The notes under the pieces were generated by a model. It worked only from the letters and a program-made list of their open reading frames with translations, was not told the origin of the DNA and ran no database searches. A stretch of DNA of 64,000 bases from Mycoplasmopsis bovigenitalium. Lineage in GTDB: Bacteria; Bacillota_I; Bacilli_A; Mycoplasmatales; Metamycoplasmataceae. Shown here piece by piece: positions 57,047 to 64,000 of this stretch. The stretch covers positions 1-64,000 of the forward strand of contig NZ_AP017902.1 of the NCBI RefSeq assembly GCF_002356075.1, read 5' to 3'. Each line of letters begins with the position of its first letter. Position 1 is the first letter of the stretch. A program made the translations under genes and the position numbers.

Positions 57047-57850
57047 ATATTCCTCAATAAATCAACCATAATATAATTTCACGATTTTTTCATGTTCTTT
57101 AAAATCGCTACATAAATTTGTTAGTGTATTTCGAAATACAGGGCCATGACCGCCGATGCGATTTTGCTCTCAAGTTATAAAATGCGCAAATTCATGCTCG
57201 ATTGTGTGTTTAATTTTAGCTTCAGGATAAAAAAATAAATACTTTGTGTAGTAAATAATATTTTTAAAATCATCTTTGTTTGCGAATGTTTCTATATTCT
57301 TTAAACTACGTATATATTTCCCATACGCACCATTCAGGGACTTTATCATATACGGTATTTTTCTATTTATTTTTTCTTCGATTGATTCATGTTTGTTTTT
57401 AATTATTAACTCTAAGTAGTTGGCCATTATTTCAATAACTTGTTTATTTTGCGTTTTCAATTTATTTTCAATTGATTTTGGTAAAAAAAATGTAACTTTT
57501 TTATTCTCAAAATCAATCAGTGGTTTGGTTGACTTTTTATTTAAAAACAAAATTTTCACATCGAATTCTGTGCCTAAAATAAACATTTTTTTGTGCGTTT
57601 TTAAACTTAAAAATGGCGCGATGCCTCTAACAATATTAATTTGGTTTTTAAAAGCACTTGCAATATTTTGTAATAAATTTTCAATACTTTTTTCAGTGCA
57701 GTAATTTACTAATATTACTTTATTTAATTCATATATGACAATATGTAAACAAGTTACATATCTGTAGCATGCGTGAGAATTGCGTTTTTTATATAGCAAT
57801 CTATATTCATTGCTGTTATGAGAGTAAAACTTTATGAATTCACTATTCAT
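57044..57850 (-). CDS. YgjP-like (DUF45/SprT-type) metallopeptidase
   Basis: The 268-aa product ends with the zinc motif HEFAH (in TIEHEFAHFITW) followed by GGHGPVFRN. This is the arrangement of the YgjP/DUF45 and SprT/WLM metallopeptidase groups: HExxH plus a third His. The N-terminal part is less conserved and Lys/Asn-rich. It is probably cytoplasmic, possibly with a role in protein-DNA crosslink repair as for some relatives. That is known of the clan, not shown here. The start overlaps the NERD gene by eight bases, so the two are translated together. Confidence 0.7.
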
Positions 57851-58580
57851 TTTGTTTTAATCCTCGTTCTCATTTTTTGATTTCTTTTAGGGATTTAACT
57901 TTATTAACTCTAATTATTTCGAGCATATTTTTAATTTTATCTGTATTAATAGAAGGCGAACTTGACAATTGGTTATAAACGTCATTTAAAATTGTTTCAA
58001 AATTGTCAGTATTCACTACTATTGACCACTCTTGTTTTCCTTGTAAATTGTAATTTGCCTGTGTTGGTAAAAATAATAGCGAAAATGTTGGAATTTTAAA
58101 GCCGCACATTTTATTAAAATGTTCAATGTGGCGTAAATTTTGATGTAAAGGGTTAGCGAACTTTGCTTTTTTATTGTCATTAACAACATAAATGAAACGA
58201 TTATTACTATCTCCCTCAATATTGCCTTGGAAATATTTTGATTCAACAATAATAATAAATTTGTCACAGTAAAGCAAACCATCTATTTCAAACTGTTGTT
58301 CGCCTCCATAACTAAATTTTGAACCTTTTATAAATTTGTATTTTGAATTTGCAGCATAATTTTCTAATAATCGATTTACATTTTCTTCGAATTTAAATCC
58401 TAAAGTATCTTTTCGTCTTTGTCTTAAAGCAAAAAATATTGATAATGATATTATTAAAGTAAATACCAATACCATTAAGATTATCCCTAAAGTAATTCCA
58501 AAAATCATATTTTTACTGATAGGATAAATTTCTCAATTATTAGATGTTTTATTATTAATATCACTCAATATTTTATTCAT
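57843..58580 (-). CDS. Membrane-anchored NERD-domain protein
   Basis: The 245-aa product starts at an ATG about seven bases after a TATAAT box, giving a leaderless transcript. An ATG 24 codons downstream also fits but lacks a ribosome site. A transmembrane helix spans about residues 26-52. A NERD (nuclease-related) domain follows, with GGEQQFEIDGLLYCDKFIII and VESKYFQGNI matching the D-x-E-x-K nuclease-type core. It may process nucleic acid near the membrane. Its end overlaps the metallopeptidase gene. Confidence 0.75.
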
Positions 58581-58587
58581 AATCTAA

Positions 58588-58593
58588 ATTATA
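58588..58593 (-). promoter_or_regulatory. -10 box of the NERD operon
   Basis: Minus-strand TATAAT; transcription would begin at or next to the ATG at 58580. Confidence 0.5.
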
Positions 58594-58662
58594 ATTAATT
58601 AGATAATTTCTTAAAAATATATTTTATAGTTTATAATAAATTTATATTAATTAGGAGGTGAA

Positions 58663-59265
58663 ATGTCAATCCGAATATTTTCAGTTATAGGAAGTGTTAA
58701 CAAAGATTCATTGTCAGAAAAACTGAACAATGAAGTTGTTAAATTATTAATGAAAAAATTTCCTAATTCAACATTAAATCAATTGAACACGTCAAATTCA
58801 GAGTTTCAAAATACATCGTTAAATGCAAATAATTTTAGTGAATTTTTTACAGAAACCAACTCAGATCATTGAATAGATATTTTAAAGGAAACTAATGTTT
58901 TAGTTATCTCAAGCCCGATGGTCAACTTTAACTATTCTGCAGGTATCAAAAACTTTATAGATTCAGTTGCGGTTGCCAATAAAACATTTTCATATAAATA
59001 TAGTAAAAAGAATGGGTCGATTGGTTTGCTAGATAATTTAAAAGTTATTATTTTAGGAACACAAGGCGCTCCAGAAGGCTGATATCCATTTGGGAATTTC
59101 ATTGAAAATTTACGGGGAATTTTTGACTTTTTTGGTGCCAATCAAATTGAAACATTACTTGTAGCGGGTAATAAAGTTGAACCTAATTCTTCAAAAACTC
59201 ATGAACAAATAATTGACGAAAATCAATCAAAACTAATTGAAATAGTAAATTCAATAAATTATTAA
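58663..59265 (+). CDS. azoR: FMN-dependent NADH-azoreductase
   Basis: The 200-aa flavodoxin-fold enzyme has an N-terminal FMN-phosphate segment (SVIGSVNKDSLSEKL), SSPMVNFNYSAGIKNFIDSV, and the NKTFSYKYSKKNGSIGLL segment typical of AzoR/AcpD. It reduces quinones or azo compounds with NADH and probably protects against quinone stress. TAGGAGGTG is a full ribosome site. Alone, with a terminator at 59274-59300. Confidence 0.88.
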
Positions 59266-59273
59266 TAATTTTG

Positions 59274-59300
59274 AAAGGTGTCCTTATTGGGCGCTTTTTT
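59274..59300 (+). terminator. Terminator after azoR
   Basis: Stem AAAGGTGTCC / GGGCGCTTT with G-U pairs, then T6. Confidence 0.6.
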
Positions 59301-59334
59301 ATTAAGTTATTTTAGTTTACAAATTTTATAAAAA

Positions 59335-59354
59335 ATAAAGGCATTTGCCTTTAT
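59335..59354 (-). terminator. Terminator of the zinc-ribbon gene
   Basis: Stem ATAAAGGCA / TGCCTTTAT, followed on the minus strand by T-rich sequence. Confidence 0.65.
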
Positions 59355-59356
59355 CA

Positions 59357-59749
59357 TTATATTTTTCCTGTTGATGCTAAAACGATTCCCGCTGCCGTAA
59401 CACCAATTCAAACAAAAACTACAATAACACTAATTGCAATACTGATAGATGAAATAATAATACCTGCAAGCGCAAGAGACTTGCCATTATCATTTCTTTT
59501 TTTAGATAAAGAATATCCTAAACATGAAAGAATAAGACCAATCACTGAAAAACCAATGATTGATAAAACTAAACCGGCAATTGCTAGCCCATTAGACTCG
59601 TTATTTACTGGTTTCTGCTCGCTTTGGATATTACTGCTCATAATGTTTTGCTCACTAGTTTTTTCTTTTAAAGCCGCATTACAATCAGGACAATTTACAA
59701 TATTTTCAGTAAATTTTTTGTTGCATGACTCACAAAAATAAAAATTCAT
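59357..59749 (-). CDS. Zinc-ribbon membrane protein (DUF4190-like)
   Basis: The 130-aa product has four cysteines in two pairs (FCESCNKKF and NCPDCN), an N-terminal zinc ribbon. A polar linker follows, then two hydrophobic stretches (LAIAGLVLSIIGFSVIGLIL and LALAGIIISSISIAISVIVV) around a SKKRNDNGK loop. This is the layout of DUF4190-type membrane proteins. Role unknown. AGGAG fixes the start. One in-frame TGA near the end is read as Trp. Sequence 59750-60050 upstream is AT-rich with no gene. Confidence 0.75.
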
Positions 59750-60056
59750 TAAAGCTCCTATATATTATCAAAATATTTTTATGCTTAAAATTATACATTA
59801 GTGTTTTGTGTTGCTGCAAGAGATTTTCATTACTGTTAATTTAATGATAATTCTATAAATTACCAATTTCAATATAAAATTAGTGTCTTTCGAATTTAGT
59901 CTTGTAATAAATACCTTATTTTACAATTTAAAAATAGTTAATAAATTTATATTAAATTGGATATTGTTTTTTATCTATGCGATTGTTTTCTTGCACCCTT
60001 TAAATTTTTATATTTTATAAATATTTTTTAGCTGTTTTAAAAAATGTGATATTATG

Positions 60057-60082
60057 TCTATATAGATATAATCTAATTAGAT
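60057..60082 (+). promoter_or_regulatory. MarR operator-promoter
   Basis: Two palindromes, TCTATATAGA (60057-60066) and ATCTAATTAGAT (60071-60082), flank and overlap TATAAT (60067-60072). The placement fits repression by the MarR protein encoded just downstream. Confidence 0.55.
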
Positions 60083-60096
60083 GTTTTGGAGTGTAA

Positions 60097-60516
60097 ATGA
60101 GTCAAAATTTAGAATCAAGTATCCGTGAATCGTTGCAAAATTTAGTTACTTCGTTTGATAAAAAAATCAATAAGATTGCATTAGAAAACAAAATAACCTT
60201 AAGTCAATTTATGGTTCTTGAAGCATTATATTTGCAGGGAGATATGTGCATATCTCAAGTTAGAGATTTAATTTGTAGTAGTGTTGGTACAATACCTATA
60301 ATAATTAATAATCTAGAGAAAGCTAATCTTATTAAAAGAGTTTGCGTTCCTTGTGACAAGCGAATGTCAAAATTAGAACTAACTAACGAGGGTCGAGAGG
60401 TTATTAGCAGATTGCTACCTATAAATAAGTCAATAATTAAAAACTCATTCAAAAATTTATCTGAAGATGAAAAAAAACAATTGTTATATCTATTGAACAA
60501 AATTGAAATTAATTAA
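60097..60516 (+). CDS. MarR family transcriptional regulator
   Basis: The 139-aa protein has a winged helix-turn-helix: MVLEALYLQGDMCISQVRD, a recognition helix around SSVGTIPIIINNLEKANLI, and the wing VCVPCDKRMSKLELTNEG. The two Cys in VCVPCDKR could sense oxidants or thiol-reactive compounds, as in OhrR/YodB-type members. It is 14 bases before the nitroreductase gene and very likely represses this operon through the palindromes upstream. Confidence 0.88.
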   Translation: MSQNLESSIRESLQNLVTSFDKKINKIALENKITLSQFMVLEALYLQGDMCISQVRDLICSSVGTIPIIINNLEKANLIKRVCVPCDKRMSKLELTNEGREVISRLLPINKSIIKNSFKNLSEDEKKQLLYLLNKIEIN

Positions 60517-60530
60517 GTAGGAGAAAAAAT

Positions 60531-61100
60531 ATGAGTATCATTACATCACTATCAAAAAGAAGATCATACTATTTAATAAATAAAAAACTTGAGACTTCAA
60601 AAGATATTATTGTTGAAAAAATCAAAGAATTAACTGAACTAGTTCCAGACGCATTTAATATGAGAAGCTCGCGCGTTGTAGTTGCTTTTGACGAAAAACA
60701 TGAACAAATTTGAGATGCAATTTATGATTCATATGGTGGTAAGGTAGCCCGCGATAAAATTGATTCATTTAAGGCTGGAGCAGGAACAATTTTATTTTAT
60801 TATGACAAAAATACTATCGAAAATATGCAAAACGCGTTTAGTTTATATGCAGATAACTTCCCAATTTGAGCAAATCAAACAAACGGCGCATTACAAATGT
60901 CTATTTGGTCAATGTTGAGAGAACTTAATATTGGAGCAACATTACAACACTACAACCCAGTTATTGATAAAAAGCTACAAGAATTATTGGGATTACCAGA
61001 AAATTTTGTTTTAGTTGCGCAAATGCCATTTGGTGGAATTGAAAAAGAAGTTGAACCAAAACAAGAAGAACCTATTGTTAATAGAGTTATTGTTGCTTAA
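60531..61100 (+). CDS. Nitroreductase family protein
   Basis: The 189-aa product matches the FMN nitroreductase fold. It has SKRRSYYLINKKL near the start (FMN phosphate contacts), VPDAFNMRSSRVVVAF (the usual P-x-x-x-NxQPW-like region), WANQTNGALQMSIWSMLRELNIGATLQHYN, and a C-terminal MPFGGIEKEVEPK. It reduces nitro compounds or quinones with NAD(P)H. Strong AGGAG site. Second gene of the MarR operon; with azoR it forms a small set of electrophile-detoxifying flavoenzymes. Confidence 0.88.
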
Positions 61101-61106
61101 TGTCTA

Positions 61107-61129
61107 AAGCAGGTATAGACCTGTTTTTT
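61107..61129 (+). terminator. Terminator of the nitroreductase operon
   Basis: Stem CAGGT / ACCTG with flanking A/T pairing, then T6. Confidence 0.75.
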
Positions 61130-61251
61130 AATTAATATTAAATATTATATTAAGTATTTCATTTTATTTATTTAAAAGCATTTAATGTTCTTTTCTGAAT
61201 TTTTAACAATGCAAAAAAATTTCAAAAAAATATTTTTATTTTTAATAAAAG

Positions 61252-61306
61252 TGTTATCATAGTTAAGCAACTTGATTGTAGATGTTGCAATTGTTCTTTG
61301 AAAACT
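61252..61306 (+). promoter_or_regulatory. rRNA operon promoter and boxA-type leader
   Basis: Extended -10 TGTTATCAT (61252-61260), then TTGTTCTTTGAAAACT (61291-61306). The latter antitermination-type motif recurs in the 16S-23S spacer at about 62973. Confidence 0.65.
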
Positions 61307-61332
61307 AGATATATAAACATGACGAAGTCAAT

Positions 61333-62849
<1,517 letters not shown>

Positions 62850-63156
62850 ACGGAGTACAAAGCTAATTTAATTAGCATTAACCTTATTTTTCAGACCTAC
62901 TATTATTATTTATCGTCATGGCTTGGTTAGGTCCCAAGTGTATATCTAGTTTTGAGAGGACAATTCTCTCAATTGTTCTTTGAAAACTGAATAGTAAATA
63001 TTTTAAAATATTACAACGACATCAAAAAATGAATAAATTTGGTTTATTCGTATTGATTCATCGAGTAATCATATTAATAATATGATTCATTGAAATGTCT
63101 TAAAATACACATCATAACAATAGGAAATCTTAATTTAATAAATTAAGGACATACTT
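62850..63156 (+). other. 16S-23S spacer without tRNA
   Basis: About 300 bp, AT-rich. It contains the repeated TTGTTCTTTGAAAACTG motif, a hairpin CTTAATTT-AATAAATTAAG-type (63129-63147), and TCGTCATG (about 62914), which can pair with CATGACGA (about 61318) before 16S as a processing stem. No tRNA is seen, as usual for mycoplasmas. Confidence 0.85.

Positions 63157-64000
<844 letters not shown>

Noticed and set aside
84-61100. Many genes apparently broken by TGA stops
   Set aside because: TGA falls at conserved Trp positions in well-known families (pepF, glf, pot, mgtA, transposases), so it is a sense codon here.
62850-63156. tRNA genes in the 16S-23S spacer
   Set aside because: No cloverleaf or TTCRANNC arm is visible; mycoplasma spacers usually lack tRNAs.

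Overview
This window comes from a mycoplasma (class Mollicutes, probably the hominis-type lineage now split into Mycoplasmopsis/Metamycoplasma). The DNA is very AT-rich. Nearly every long gene reads correctly only if TGA codes for tryptophan: pepF, mgtA, the pot operon, glf and the transposases all carry in-frame TGA at conserved positions. I therefore joined reading-frame pieces across TGA. No species is assigned.

Region 1 (1-4.9 kb) is a cluster of variable surface-protein cassettes. Each has the same promoter with a long T homopolymer, the same signal/anchor segment, an unrelated low-complexity middle, and usually the same C-terminal domain. A decayed cassette leader sits in front of a small two-TM, pilin-like protein that resembles mycoplasma ICE components. 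A fifth cassette with an 11 x 36-bp tandem repeat lies at 15.1-16.4 kb. Region 2 (4.9-17.7 kb) holds a transglutaminase-like lipoprotein, a secreted coiled-coil protein, a family-2 glycosyltransferase, a DUF1015 protein with a nucleotidyltransferase/PLP-enzyme fusion (a possible head-group synthesis module), and a zinc alcohol dehydrogenase.

Region 3 (17.7-32.5 kb) is rearranged. It has a relic of an rRNA spacer and three IS1634-type insertion sequences, one flanked by a 273-bp target duplication. It also carries two giant surface proteins, one Ser/Pro/Asp-rich and one built of GA-like helical modules. These two share their leader and a promoter with a T15 tract but nothing else.

Region 4 (32.9-61.1 kb) is mostly housekeeping: galE-glf (galactofuranose precursor), a second transglutaminase-like lipoprotein, a heterodimeric ABC exporter, pepF and potABCD behind a structured leader. 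It continues with two lipoproteins (one an EndoI-family nuclease), a small surface protein with a (TA)10 promoter, an M42 aminopeptidase and a frameshifted lipoprotein with a permuted EEP nuclease domain. Then come mgtA, a NERD protein with a YgjP-like metallopeptidase, an azoreductase, a zinc-ribbon membrane protein, and a MarR-nitroreductase pair. Region 5 (61.3 kb to the end) is an rRNA operon: 16S, a tRNA-less spacer and the start of 23S.

The recurring theme is switchable surface display. At least seven surface genes carry homopolymer or dinucleotide repeats where slippage would change promoter spacing or reading frame, alongside nutrient uptake (nucleases, peptidases, polyamine and Mg transport) and surface carbohydrate synthesis.
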